Shown one piece after another: positions 34,549 to 43,447 of a stretch of 64,000 bases of DNA (the first letter of the stretch is position 1; each line of letters begins with the position of its first letter). The notes beneath the pieces are model-generated. The model was not told the DNA's origin. It was given only the letters and a program-made list of their open reading frames with translations, and ran no database searches. The DNA is from Arthrobacter sp. Soil762 (lineage in GTDB: Bacteria; Actinomycetota; Actinomycetes; Actinomycetales; Micrococcaceae), in the NCBI RefSeq assembly GCF_001428335.1, contig NZ_LMSG01000001.1, positions 630,822 to 694,821 of the forward strand, read 5' to 3'. The translations under genes and the position numbers were made by a program.

Positions 34549-35131
34549 CTTGTGTTTGAGTATTTGAAGCCCTGAGCGCCACCCATTCGTGCGGTTGAGC
34601 GCCGGGGATCGTGCCAGAGAGCGCCAGCCGTCGCGTGGCTTGGCACCGCTGACGCTCTCTGTCACAGGGTTGGGCGCTCACGAGTGCTGTGTGTTCGCGC
34701 ATGTTGGGCGATCCATTCTTCCTCGAGGTCTGGCATACGGACGTAATGAGCGCGGATTCGTTGCTCGCAGGCGCGTTTGGCGACAGCGCATCGGGGACCA
34801 CTGCGCGGAAAAGTAGCGCTAAGCATCAAAATGACCAAAGTTGGAGCTTTCCCATACCGCGATGGGAAGTTCACTTTGTTCAGCATGAGCAGTCACCCAA
34901 ACGTCCGCAGGCGTTGCATTGGCCCGGACATGGCATGTTTTACAGTACGTAACGGTCCGGCGACAGGGACGGCTTAGCCAGTTTTCCGCGAGACGGTCCC
35001 CGACCCCCTTCCGCCGCCTCACGGGCCATAATGTGGCGATCCTCACGACACCGGCCGCCGTCACCGACATCCTCCAGGACATCGCGGACACCATGTGTCG
35101 GCTCCGGTGACGGGCGCATCGACGTTCCGGT
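34549..35131. other. gene-free stretch with an imperfect hairpin
   Basis: No recognised gene in 583 bases. AGAGAGCGCCAGC (34616-34628) pairs with 34648-34660 with one mismatch. A plus-strand open frame reading LTTPAAVTDILQDIADTMC near 35040-35110 looks protein-like but has no start or family I know. Confidence 0.5.
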
Positions 35132-36094
35132 TCAGTTCCCTGCGTCGGGTCCAATGAGCCGCCTGGCGGACGCCTCGTCCAGGATCAGGTCAGTGGCAAG
35201 GCCGGCCGCCAGGGCGCCGCGGAGGCAGTTGATCTTGGAGGCGCCGGACACGACGCAGATCCGCCGACGCACCTCGCGCAGCTGGTCCAGCGAGGGTCCG
35301 GTGGAGCGTTCGTTCAACGTGATGCCATCCGAGGATCCGTCGGCCCGGAAAAAGACGGTGGCAACGTCCCCGACCACGTCGGAGCCGGCGAGGACGTTCA
35401 GGTCGTCCTCGTCAAGGTAGCCGCCGGCATACACATGGCTGGGATAGTCCGCATCCACGGATCCGACACCGAAGATCGCGATGCTCATCCGGGACCGAAG
35501 TTCAAGGATGCGCTGAACGCTCCGCTCATTCCACATGCCCACCTTCGTTGCCGCATGGTCAAAAAAGGCGGGTACGGGAAACTGTTCCACCCGGGCTCCG
35601 TAGGCGCTGCCGAAGCGGCGCATGATGTCACTGGCGTACGTGATGCCGGTGGTCTGCATGTTGCCCGCTCCGTTCAGCTGCACGACGACGGTGTCATAGG
35701 TGATCTTCCGCGTGAGGTGCCGGCTCACGGCGCTTAGCGTGCTGCCCCAGGCCACCCCGATAATGGCGTTCGAATCCACCAGAGGCCCGATGGTCCGGGC
35801 AGCCTGCCTGGCCACACGGTCCAGTGTTTCCGCTTCGTTCAGCGTGTCCAGGACGGGCACCACGTGCACATTCACCTTGTACCGGGCGCGGATCAGCCGC
35901 TCCAGTTCGGGGCCGGTGTCCAGCGGACTGCGTATCTGGATCTGCACCAGGCCCGTCCCGCGGGCTGTTGAAAGGAGCCGGGACACCGTGGACCGGGACG
36001 TCTGAAGTTCCCGCGCAATGGTCTCCATCGTGAGGTCCTGGAGGTAGTAAAGCTGGGCAGCCCGGAGGGCCTCGGAATGTTGTGGGCGGGGCAA
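35132..36094 (-). CDS. SorC family sugar-binding transcriptional regulator
   Basis: 320 aa from the chosen start. N-terminal helix-turn-helix (LYYLQDLTMETIARELQTSR, STVSRLLSTARGTGLV) followed by the SorC/CggR-type phosphosugar-binding domain (IGVAWGSTLSAVSRHL, FGVGSVDADYPSHVYAGGYL, ICVVSGASKINCLRGAL). I choose the TTG at 36094 because GGAG sits 5 bases upstream. Longer frames begin at GTG 36112 or TTG 36145 without ribosome sites. A promoter-like TTGCAA/TATGCA pair and the motif TGCAC-N5-GTGCA (36108-36122) lie just before it, and the same motif precedes glpD. Likely the glycerol operon regulator, sensing a triose or glycerol phosphate. Confidence 0.88.
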   Translation of the reverse strand: MPRPQHSEALRAAQLYYLQDLTMETIARELQTSRSTVSRLLSTARGTGLVQIQIRSPLDTGPELERLIRARYKVNVHVVPVLDTLNEAETLDRVARQAARTIGPLVDSNAIIGVAWGSTLSAVSRHLTRKITYDTVVVQLNGAGNMQTTGITYASDIMRRFGSAYGARVEQFPVPAFFDHAATKVGMWNERSVQRILELRSRMSIAIFGVGSVDADYPSHVYAGGYLDEDDLNVLAGSDVVGDVATVFFRADGSSDGITLNERSTGPSLDQLREVRRRICVVSGASKINCLRGALAAGLATDLILDEASARRLIGPDAGN

Positions 36095-36107
36095 GGGATC
36101 TCCGTTC

Positions 36108-36122
36108 TGCACGTTTTGTGCA
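36108..36122. promoter_or_regulatory. TGCAC-N5-GTGCA operator candidate before the SorC gene
   Basis: On the minus strand this reads TGCACAAAACGTGCA, overlapping a possible -10 element (TATGCA). It differs by one spacer base from the motifs at 37208-37221 and 49784-49797, which suggests autoregulation plus control of glpD. Confidence 0.6.
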
Positions 36123-36145
36123 TAGTCTTTGACGCTAATTTGCAA

Positions 36146-36477
36146 TATTTCGAAGAATAGTGATGAACCCGCGGCACGTCACTCACGCGGGCCGCTTACA
36201 TCCGCCCAAGCCGGGGCCGCAGGCCCTCCTGGTTAAGGCGTACGAGACCGGGACGTATCCGGTAAGTTTTCAGGTATGCGTCGGTGCCGCATTGCGGCAC
36301 CTGGGCAGTGTCCGTGGCTGGGCGGGGACGGGTTGCCGGAGGTTTGTTATCGGCGATACGTCATGCTGCCCTTTTTTGGACTTCTCCGGAATCCCTTGGA
36401 ATGGGTCTGGCGTGTGGCGGTCTGTCCCGGCGCGCAGGGCCAGGGTATTTATGGTTGCTGCGTCGAAGAACCGGTCG
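36146..36477. other. gene-free stretch upstream of the SorC gene
   Basis: No recognised gene. It contains a small hairpin (GTGCCGC/GCGGCAC near 36282-36300). A minus-strand open frame near 36270-36480 (FFDAATINTLALRAGTDRH) has no identifiable family and runs into the glpD remnant. Confidence 0.45.
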
Positions 36478-37120
36478 TAATTGGCGGCGGGCTGTGTCAT
36501 TGCCGCCGGCGGCCTTCTGTCCGTCCTGGAGGACATCCAGGGTGAGCCGCTCGGGGTTATGCACGGACGCGTCGAAGTAGGTGGCCGTGTATTTTACGCC
36601 CGGATTGAGGCGGGGAAGTTCCTGCAGGGCCTTGGTGCGTCCCTTGAACTCGTGCCGGGGGACGGTTCCGCCTCAGTCCGATCTTGATCAGGAAGGCCCC
36701 CCGTTCCTTGGGTGTGCTGTTTGTGGGTCAGGAACCGCAGCGGGGCGGACAGCACGCCGGAGAACGTGCTGAAGATCGGAATGGTGGTTTTCAGCGGCTT
36801 CACATAGTTCGCGGCGAGGCTGAGGAGCCGGTTGCGTTCGGTGACCGATTCCTTGACGAGGCGGAATTCGCCGTTTTCAAGGTAGCGGATCCCGCCGTGG
36901 ATCATATGGGACGAGGCGCCGCTGGCACCCTGGCAGTAGTCCCCGCGTTCCACCAGTGCCACATCCACGCCCTGCAGCGCCAGGTCCCGGAAAGTCCCGA
37001 CCCCGTTGATGCCGCCGCCGATGATCAGCACCTTCGCCCGGGGGGGCGTTCACGCAGGCCCTCAACCGTGGTGCGGGACGAGGCCGGACTGTTCTCACCG
37101 GCGGATTCATGCTTGCTCAA
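36478..37120 (-). pseudogene. glpD duplicate, frameshifted and 3'-truncated
   Basis: Matches the first third or so of the intact glpD (47988-49697) at roughly nine bases in ten. It begins at the equivalent TTG (37120). The C5 run of the intact gene is C7 here near 37039-37045, shifting the frame directly before the FAD motif IIGGGINGVGTFRD. An insertion of about 18 bases near 36676 and a 5-base loss near 36715 break it again, and homology stops at 36478. No complete dehydrogenase can be made. Confidence 0.9.
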
Positions 37121-37473
37121 AAGTTGCTCCCTCGCAGCTTTTTCTTCGCACCCTGGGGCGCCTTCCTTTTCATTATTCGAACACGGTGGGAATGTGTTCA
37201 AGCTTTCTGCACAAACGTGCAAAACCGAGGATGCCAGCCGTTTCCCCTCCGCCCGGGGCCGCGGTGGGTGTCGCCGCCCGGCCGCGGACCCCGGAAACCG
37301 GGGGATTTTTCCGCGCAGCACGCATATATTTCCTGCGGGAACTGAAGCCATCTCCCAGGCACGTGCGGACCTCCCCTCTCGACGGACTCGGCTGATCCGG
37401 CCCGAATTCCGGACGGACATGCACGTTGTCCCGGAGCCGGACACCCCGTACCAGCGCTTTTCCGTCGTCGCCC
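37121..37473. repeat. duplicated glpD promoter region
   Basis: About 350 bases matching 49698-50052, including the palindrome (TGCAC 37208-37212, GTGCA 37217-37221) and an AT-richer segment (CGCATATATTTCC). With the glpD remnant this makes a direct repeat of roughly 1 kb whose copies lie about 12.6 kb apart. Confidence 0.85.
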
Positions 37474-37754
37474 CTCGGTCGGGTGCTGGCCCGCGCCGAT
37501 CGCGTAGAACGTGGGAAGTGGGGCCGCCGGCGGGGGGCGCTATCAGCACGGTCGTGCGCGGCCCCGAACGTCCGGCCCGGGCCAGAACCAGTCAAGCGCG
37601 ATCTTGCTGGCGAACACCCTGCCGCCGCTCTGCGGCGGCCCGACCTCGTCCGTATCGCCGGGGGTGCCGCCGTGGGGTACTGGCCGGCGTCGCCGGCCAG
37701 CAGGAACCCGGCGAACACGTGGTCGGTGCCGGGTTTGCAACTGCTGCCACCTTT

Positions 37755-37883
37755 GCAGCGCCCACTCGCGTCAGCCTCATGACCGTTCGCCACGACATTG
37801 ACGATCTGGTCGGACGGGGCATTCTGCGTAAGGTTCACGGCGGCGTGTCCGCACTGCCTTCTACCCTGTTCGAGGCCGGCTCC
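37755..37883 (+). pseudogene. DeoR-type regulator DNA-binding fragment
   Basis: Plus-strand frame reads VSLMTVRHDIDDLVGRGILR followed by KVHGGVSALPSTLF: recognition helix and the HGG hallmark of DeoR/GlpR regulators. Neither the start nor the ligand domain is present. The frame runs directly into the oppositely oriented RHS fragment at 37884. Sequence 37474-37754 before it is unidentified. Confidence 0.7.
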
Positions 37884-38247
37884 GAAATATGGTGTGGTGT
37901 AGCTGTAGCTCTCGGCCGGCTGGGTGATGCCGGTGATTGTTGCCGTGGCCAGGGCTCCGATGTTGTTGCGGGTGTAGGTGAAGGAAGCCAGAGCGGTGCT
38001 TCCCGGGCCGGTATCGGTGATGGAGGTAACCTGGCCGGCCGCGTCGATGGCGGCGGTGACGCCGTTGCCGTAGACGGTGGAGACCGTGTTTCCGTCGGCG
38101 TCCGGAGTGAAGGTGCTCGTGTGCCCGGCCCAGTCCGTGATCCCGGTGAGGTGCCCGGCCGCGTCGTAGGCGCGGGAGACGGTTTGCCCGTTCGGGTAGG
38201 CCAGTGCGGTGAGATGCCCGGCCAGGTCGTACGTGTCCCCGGAGGCC
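37884..38247 (-). pseudogene. RHS/YD-repeat protein fragment
   Basis: About 120 uninterrupted codons on the minus strand with tandem YD repeats: YDLAGHLTALAYPNGQTVSR, AYDAAGHLTGITDWAGHT, VTAAIDAAGQVTSITDTG. RHS proteins are very large secreted or cell-surface polymorphic toxins. Here only an internal piece is left, with no secretion signal, toxin tip or immunity gene. Joined head-on to the DeoR fragment at 37883. Confidence 0.8.
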
Positions 38248-38714
38248 TACCCGGCCCCGTTGGTGGAGGCGTGGATCGCCGGGGCGAGAAGCTCGCCGAG
38301 GAGGTAGCTCAGCGGACCGCCAACGATCGCTGCCGCCGCTCGGTGCTGGGCTTCGCAGGCACTGTCATGGCGTCATGCTATTCCTCCTGTCGTCGCCCCC
38401 ACGCGGACTGATGCGCCAGATCGGCAGCCGGGACGCGGGGCACCCGCCGATGGCCCAGCCCGGACCGAACCGGCCATACCCGGTCACTCAGGCTCTTGGG
38501 TGGCTTGCGAGTTCGTCGGGCGCCACGTCGTCACGGATGGCACCTGCTTGTGCCCGCCCGGCGGAGCACATCGCTGACGAATGCGAGCTGCGTTTGGTGG
38601 GGACCCTTGAGGTGCATCACCGCGGCTATGGCGGATCCGTGATGTTCGAAGGTCGGCGTAAGGCGCCCGGCTGGACAGCCCTCCCCCGAGCTGAAGTGCG
38701 CCCGGACGCCGGGC
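38248..38714. other. unrecognised stretch, probably decayed DNA
   Basis: 467 bases without a convincing gene on either strand. Several short open frames exist but show no family motif or ribosome site. It continues the rearranged zone that begins at 36478. Confidence 0.45.
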
Positions 38715-39488
38715 CTAGATCACGTATTCCGGTGTGAACACGCTGATCTCCGGATGAGCGTGGAAACGGTAGCCGGCACCTCGTTCCGTCCGAATTGTCC
38801 TGGCGAATCGCCCGAGCTTGTTCCGAAGGCGGCGGATGTGGACGTCGATGGTTCGGTCGATCGGCACGGCAGGGCCATCACCCCAGACGTTGCATAGGAG
38901 TTCTTCCCGGCCGACAGCACGCATGCTGGCACCCATGAGGTAAATCAGCAGGTTAAACTCCACACGCGTCAGGCGCACGGGCATTCCGTCCAGGTGCAAA
39001 GTCCGCCCCGACGCGTCGATGATCACACCCATGTGACCGGGTTGCTCTTCCCGGTCCGGGTGCTCCGCATCCGTTCGGGGCCGCACCCGCTTCGTCGGGT
39101 CACCTAAAGCTGAGAAGACGCTGTCCAGGGCCCCTCCTGGAGCATTGGCGGGGCCGAGCGCCACTGCTGCATGGCTTTCCAGCCCTTGAGCCAGTGAATG
39201 GCTAAAGGCGCGTATTTTTCGAGCCAGTGCGGTAACTGATGTACCAGCTGCTTGGGCCGCTGATTCATCGACGCCCACGTAAAGGGCGAAACCCCGGGCT
39301 GAATACTCACGTGATCGCCCGTTGGTAGGCCGACGGCTTTCGTCCCGTCGTCTGGAACGATGCATCTTGGACAAGGGTGTAGCGGCGAGACTTCCTCCGG
39401 GTTCGGCAATTTCAAGTGGAAGACGCGGTTGGTCCGCCGATGCGGTGGCATGGGCGGAGATGATGGATTTTCCAGCTGGAATGGGCAT
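38715..39488 (-). CDS. OmpR/PhoB-type winged-helix regulator without receiver domain
   Basis: 257 aa. The C-terminal 100 residues are an OmpR-type winged helix: LTRVEFNLLIYLMGASMRAV, PIDRTIDVHIRRLRNKLG and the wing TERGAGYRFH. The N-terminal part lacks the phospho-acceptor receiver. It holds a basic segment (SKMHRSRRRDESRRP) and a middle domain (ALYVGVDESAAQAAGTSV, ARKIRAFSHSLAQGL) that I cannot name. It may act without phosphorylation or through a partner. It lies next to a small gene and the GH65 gene; whether it regulates them is not shown. Confidence 0.75.
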   Translation of the reverse strand: MPIPAGKSIISAHATASADQPRLPLEIAEPGGSLAATPLSKMHRSRRRDESRRPTNGRSREYSARGFALYVGVDESAAQAAGTSVTALARKIRAFSHSLAQGLESHAAVALGPANAPGGALDSVFSALGDPTKRVRPRTDAEHPDREEQPGHMGVIIDASGRTLHLDGMPVRLTRVEFNLLIYLMGASMRAVGREELLCNVWGDGPAVPIDRTIDVHIRRLRNKLGRFARTIRTERGAGYRFHAHPEISVFTPEYVI

Positions 39489-39497
39489 TTGAACGTC

Positions 39498-39839
39498 CTA
39501 GCTAAAAGAAATAAGCCGTATGTGTCGAGTAGCGGAGTACGGTTCTCGGAGGGCATTACTGTCCGGCATGTCATCGGACTGTGCCCGGGTGAGTCCGTCT
39601 TCAAGCTCCTGGATTCTCAGCAGTGCCAGTTCGAGCACTTCGGTGAGCCAAGGGACCTCGACCTGACATAGATGAGAATTGGTCCACATTGCTCCCATGG
39701 GATCCATCGGATTGAGGCCCCTGAGGTGGAGTGCACGGATCCTGGCGAGCCGGGCCTCGGCATCGGGGGGAGGGGCGGTGGAGCGGGTGTGCGCGATAGC
39801 GTCGGTCGGCTGGGGAATGGTCAGGGCGGTGTTCGTCAT
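39498..39839 (-). CDS. small uncharacterised protein
   Basis: 113 aa with a helical middle (PDAEARLARIRALHLRGL) and C-terminal half (VPWLTEVLELALLRIQELED). No family recognised. The ATG at 39839 has AGAGGA a few bases upstream, which supports expression; the open frame further upstream (to 40172) has no protein-like sequence. It ends 9 bp before the OmpR-type regulator gene starts on the same strand, so the two are probably cotranscribed and the small protein could be its partner. Confidence 0.55.
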   Translation of the reverse strand: MTNTALTIPQPTDAIAHTRSTAPPPDAEARLARIRALHLRGLNPMDPMGAMWTNSHLCQVEVPWLTEVLELALLRIQELEDGLTRAQSDDMPDSNALREPYSATRHIRLISFS

Positions 39840-40089
39840 GGGTCCTCTTGAAGGCTTGACCCGCCGGGCTGTCTTTCCGGCGGTGGACGGTCGCGCCCAG
39901 GAACGCGCGGACGCCACATCCGTCTTTCTGCCGCGTGCAGGAACGAGGAGAACGGGACGGAGGACAGCGGAATCGTGAACCTGGGCTTGGGCGTGCAACG
40001 GATTTACGGCCGCTCTGGCTTCCAGCGGCGCGGAATCGGTGCAACTCTGTGCCGGAGGCTGCCCTGGGGTGGGCTGCCGGCGGCCGGGC

Positions 40090-42591
40090 TTACTCTGAAA
40101 CTGCCGAAACGACGGCAGGTTCGACGGCGGGCGCTCTGCCGTCGGTGAGCGACCCATGTTTGATGGCTGCATGGGCGCCGTCTTGGACGGCCCTGGCCAC
40201 TGCAGGGTCGAACGTCACGGGCAAATACCGATCGGCGATGCCGGTCGCGGCGTTCAGAACCGGCTGGACCTGCGCCCCCGCCGGTCCGCGGCCGTGACCC
40301 GGCCCGGACTGCTGTGGCGCCATGATGCGTTGCCCTGTCAGGCTGAACCGCGTCGGAGCCGATCCAATGCGAAGGTGTGTCTGACGTATCTGTATTTCCA
40401 CAGAAGGTCCTTGAACCACTTCGAAGGTCATGCTCTCGGGTGCGAGAACGATTCTGAGCAGGGATCTGCGGTAGTTCAAGTGAAAAGTGAGCAGGGACCA
40501 GTCCTCGGGGAGCCGGGGATCAAAGTACAGTCCTGTGCCCTGATCGCGCATGCCCGCAAATCCGCACACCAGCGCGCTCCACGTCCCTCCGGCTGCCGCT
40601 GTGTGGACACCATCAACGGTGTTGTGGTGGACATCATCGAGGTCGATGAACAGCGCGGTGGTGAAGTGCTGCAGCGCGAGGTAGGGATGACCGACCTCGG
40701 CCGCCATGATGCCTTGGACACAGGCGGACAGCGTTGAGTCACCCGTGGTGAGCGGGTCGTAGAAGTCAAAAGCCCGGCGTTTGTCTTCGGCCGTGAATTC
40801 CTGCCACTGGAGGAACATCGCCAGGACGACGTCGACCTGCTTGATGACCTGGTGGCGGTAGATGACCAGGGGGTGAAAGTGCAGCATTAGCGGGTATTTC
40901 TCACGCGGCGTGTCCCAGTCCCAGCTTTGAAGGCTCATAAAGTTGTTGTCCTGGGCGTGGACGGCCAGATTCGTGTCGTAGGGGATGGTCATCCGGTCAG
41001 CAGCCTCGTTCCACAGGCAGCGATCTTCCTCACTGACGGTTGGGTGTTGAAGCGCCGCGGCCGCCCGCAAATTGAAGCGCGCCATGACATTGGTGTAGAA
41101 ATTGTCGTTTACGACGGCCGTGTACTCATCGGGGCCGGTGACCCCGTGAAGATGGAATGAACCGTCCTTGCCGAAGAACCCGAGGGCGACCCACATGCGC
41201 GCAGTCTCAATGAGCAGTTCCGCCCCCTGACCTTCTGCGAATGCAGTGTCGCCGGTCGCCCAGCCGTACCGGTTCACCGCATACGCGATGGCTGCCCCGA
41301 GATGGAACTGCGCAGTCCCGGCCGCGTAATAGGCGCTGGCTTCTTCGCCGTTGATGGTTCGCCACGGAAAGAGGGCACCGGCCATGTTCAGTTCAGCTGC
41401 CCGCTGCCTCGCCTGAGGCAGCAGCCCGTGACGGTACGACAAGACTTTCCGGGCAGCCTCGGGGAGTACGTACGTCAGGAAGGGCAGCAGATAGATTTCC
41501 TGATCCCAGAAGTAGTGGCCGTCGTAGCCGGCACCGGTAACACCCTTGGCGGGGATTCCGGCCACCCCGGCGCAGGCGGTCGCCTGTGCGAGCTGGAAGA
41601 GGTTCCATCTGACGGCCTGCTGCAGTTCGGCCTGTGCCCCGATTTCAATGTCGGCTGTGCGCCAATAAGCCGCGTAGAACCGCGCACTTTGGGCGAACAC
41701 GGCATCGGCCCGAAGGAGCTGTTGTTCTGCCAAGCGGACGAGGTGCCCGGCGGTCTCGCCGACGCCTGCCACATAGCTGACCGTCTTTCGAACACGGAAC
41801 GGCTCGCCACCCTTGATCCCTGCGATATACCGGACCGCACTCCAATCACCGTCAGCGCTCGAGTCAAACGGCTGGTGCACCGGAGAGACCTCGTGGTCAA
41901 CGGCCATCCCGAGTTGCTGCCCCGACTGTGTTGTTTGCCATGCCAGGCGCATCGATCCGCCCTCTGCCCGCGAATACAGGTTTTGGAGTACCCGCCCCGT
42001 GTGCCTGCCGGCCTGGCGGGGATCAATGGTGACCGGGTCGTCCCGACGGAGGTCTTGCCGGTTGACGACGGCTGACGTTACATCCAGGGTCGCCGGCCGG
42101 TCCGAGGTCAGGGTCAGCTCCACGGCCAGGGTACCGGCATTGTCGTGGCCGACTGCACGACGTTCGTGGGTGGTCACGGCCGCACCGGTCCGGCAGGCCC
42201 ACACAATAGTGCACTCGTATGTTCCTGTCTTGAAGTCCACCCAGCGCCGATAGTCCGTTACGGCCGAAGATCCCAGGGACAGTCTTTCGCCGTCGACCCG
42301 GATGTCGAAGCTGTTCGGGTCAGGGATGCTGATGATTCCTTGTCCCACGCGGGCGAATCCGTAGGCGTCTTCGGCGTGGCGGATCGGCCACGTCTCGTGG
42401 AAACCGTTGAGGTAGGTCCCCGGCGTCGCCTCATCGCCGAGGGTGCTGTGGGCTCCACGCATGCCCAGACGGCCGTTGCCGACGGCGAATAGCGTGTCGA
42501 GCACACCGCTGTCGCCGGCGTCATGCCGGGTCTCAATAAGGTTCCATGGATCGCAGGGGAATCGTTCGCGGTCAGCGTTGATGAAAGGCAT
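40090..42591 (-). CDS. glycoside hydrolase family 65 protein (disaccharide phosphorylase-like)
   Basis: 833 aa. N-terminal beta-sandwich (VGNGRLGMRGAHS), (alpha/alpha)6 barrel with AGYDGHYFWDQEIYLLPFL and the acid catalyst Glu489 in HGVTGPDEYTAVVNDNFYTN, then IKQVDVVLAMFLQW and DSTLSACVQGIMAAEVG. GH65 includes maltose, trehalose, kojibiose and nigerose phosphorylases, which release beta-glucose 1-phosphate; a few members are hydrolases. Substrate cannot be assigned. The last 45 residues are Gly/Ala-rich and not family-like. Usually a beta-phosphoglucomutase gene is adjacent. Here only its C-terminal stub survives (42614), so the glucose 1-phosphate would need a mutase from elsewhere. Confidence 0.9.
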   Translation of the reverse strand: MPFINADRERFPCDPWNLIETRHDAGDSGVLDTLFAVGNGRLGMRGAHSTLGDEATPGTYLNGFHETWPIRHAEDAYGFARVGQGIISIPDPNSFDIRVDGERLSLGSSAVTDYRRWVDFKTGTYECTIVWACRTGAAVTTHERRAVGHDNAGTLAVELTLTSDRPATLDVTSAVVNRQDLRRDDPVTIDPRQAGRHTGRVLQNLYSRAEGGSMRLAWQTTQSGQQLGMAVDHEVSPVHQPFDSSADGDWSAVRYIAGIKGGEPFRVRKTVSYVAGVGETAGHLVRLAEQQLLRADAVFAQSARFYAAYWRTADIEIGAQAELQQAVRWNLFQLAQATACAGVAGIPAKGVTGAGYDGHYFWDQEIYLLPFLTYVLPEAARKVLSYRHGLLPQARQRAAELNMAGALFPWRTINGEEASAYYAAGTAQFHLGAAIAYAVNRYGWATGDTAFAEGQGAELLIETARMWVALGFFGKDGSFHLHGVTGPDEYTAVVNDNFYTNVMARFNLRAAAALQHPTVSEEDRCLWNEAADRMTIPYDTNLAVHAQDNNFMSLQSWDWDTPREKYPLMLHFHPLVIYRHQVIKQVDVVLAMFLQWQEFTAEDKRRAFDFYDPLTTGDSTLSACVQGIMAAEVGHPYLALQHFTTALFIDLDDVHHNTVDGVHTAAAGGTWSALVCGFAGMRDQGTGLYFDPRLPEDWSLLTFHLNYRRSLLRIVLAPESMTFEVVQGPSVEIQIRQTHLRIGSAPTRFSLTGQRIMAPQQSGPGHGRGPAGAQVQPVLNAATGIADRYLPVTFDPAVARAVQDGAHAAIKHGSLTDGRAPAVEPAVVSAVSE

Positions 42592-42613
42592 TGTCAGTCC
42601 AAATCCTTGCTGC

Positions 42614-42690
42614 TTAAAGTGGATCGATGAGGTCGTTCACGACGTAGCCCGCTCCGGCGGCCATGAGGTCTTCGCCAGAATGGAACTCCG
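42614..42690 (-). pseudogene. beta-phosphoglucomutase-like HAD remnant (C-terminus)
   Basis: Minus-strand frame ends EDLMAAGAGYVVNDLIDPL and stop, which matches the C-terminus of beta-phosphoglucomutase-like HAD proteins (AGADxVVxDLxELL). The catalytic DxD and cap are missing. Its place just upstream of GH65 is where this partner gene normally stands. Confidence 0.55.
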
Positions 42691-42946
42691 CTTGTCGGGT
42701 CGCGATCGGATCCGTGGAGCAGGTGTGGGGTGGGGCAAGGTGCGTGCAGCGTCGTGGACGAAGGCTGCACCCGCGGGCATCGGTCTTCGGGTCCCGCCCT
42801 GGTGAGGGTCCGCCATCTTCCAATGAAGGCTCTGATGGAAGCCTCGGTGGGTTCTCCAGATTCCTGAGGCCTGCAGGATTCGGCAGCAGACGAATACTCG
42901 GGTAGGGCGATCATTCTCAGTCTGTGCAGATGGATGCTGATCGCAG

Positions 42947-43180
42947 CTACTGCAAGTAGCGGAACGCGCTCCATGCCTCTTTTAGAAGAGGGCAGTGATT
43001 GCCGTGGCGTGCTGCGAAGAATGGGATCCGTCCACCGGACCCCATTTTGAAAATCGCTCGTTCTCCGCATCCAAGACAGACCAGTTGACCATGGCGGCGC
43101 TTCCGCCAGTGGGCGTCTTTCGTGCTGAACTCGGCAGCCTCCCAGTCACGCCCGTGTCTGGGACTCAGTGCGCGTCTCAA
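42947..43180 (-). CDS. small putative zinc-binding protein
   Basis: 77 aa. GQLVCLGCGERAIFKMGSGG followed by FFAARHGNHCPLL gives a C-x2-C...H-x3-C pattern like a zinc ribbon, reminiscent of the zinc-binding N-termini of CoiA-like proteins. TTG start without a good ribosome site. The frame is continuous with the 83-aa gene upstream apart from one TGA at 43196-43198, so it may be the downstream half of a split gene. Function unknown. Confidence 0.45.
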   Translation of the reverse strand: MRRALSPRHGRDWEAAEFSTKDAHWRKRRHGQLVCLGCGERAIFKMGSGGRIPFFAARHGNHCPLLKEAWSAFRYLQ

Positions 43181-43195
43181 GCTGGCCGCCGCCTT

Positions 43196-43447
43196 TCACT
43201 GCGTCAACTCCGTGTCCGGTTTTCCCGGGATCTCCGCTAGCGGGACACGAAAGATTGCGAACTCAGCGGTGTCGAGCAACTTTGGTCCGCCAGTCAGGGT
43301 GTCAATGATCCAGAACAGTTCCAGTTGCGGAATCACCTCCGTCACCTGTCCCCGGTGGATGACTCTGTCCTTGTATTTTGCTTCAATTTCGTCGCCGGTC
43401 GAAAGCTCCCGGCACGTCCAGATCACGCGTGTCTCAGCGTCGGTCAT
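43196..43447 (-). CDS. small uncharacterised protein
   Basis: 83 aa with beta-rich sequence: TRVIWTCRELSTGDEIEAKY, HRGQVTEVIPQLELFWIIDT. It looks like a compact SH3-like or similar fold. No family recognised. AAGGAAGGA is well placed before the ATG at 43447, so expression is likely. The stop TGA is followed in the same frame by the zinc-binding-like frame at 43180, raising the possibility of a longer ancestral protein or readthrough. Confidence 0.6.
   Translation of the reverse strand: MTDAETRVIWTCRELSTGDEIEAKYKDRVIHRGQVTEVIPQLELFWIIDTLTGGPKLLDTAEFAIFRVPLAEIPGKPDTELTQ

Noticed and set aside
36684..38411. 575-codon plus-strand open frame
   Set aside because: Crosses the glpD remnant, promoter copy, DeoR and RHS fragments; only the short DeoR-like stretch in it resembles protein.
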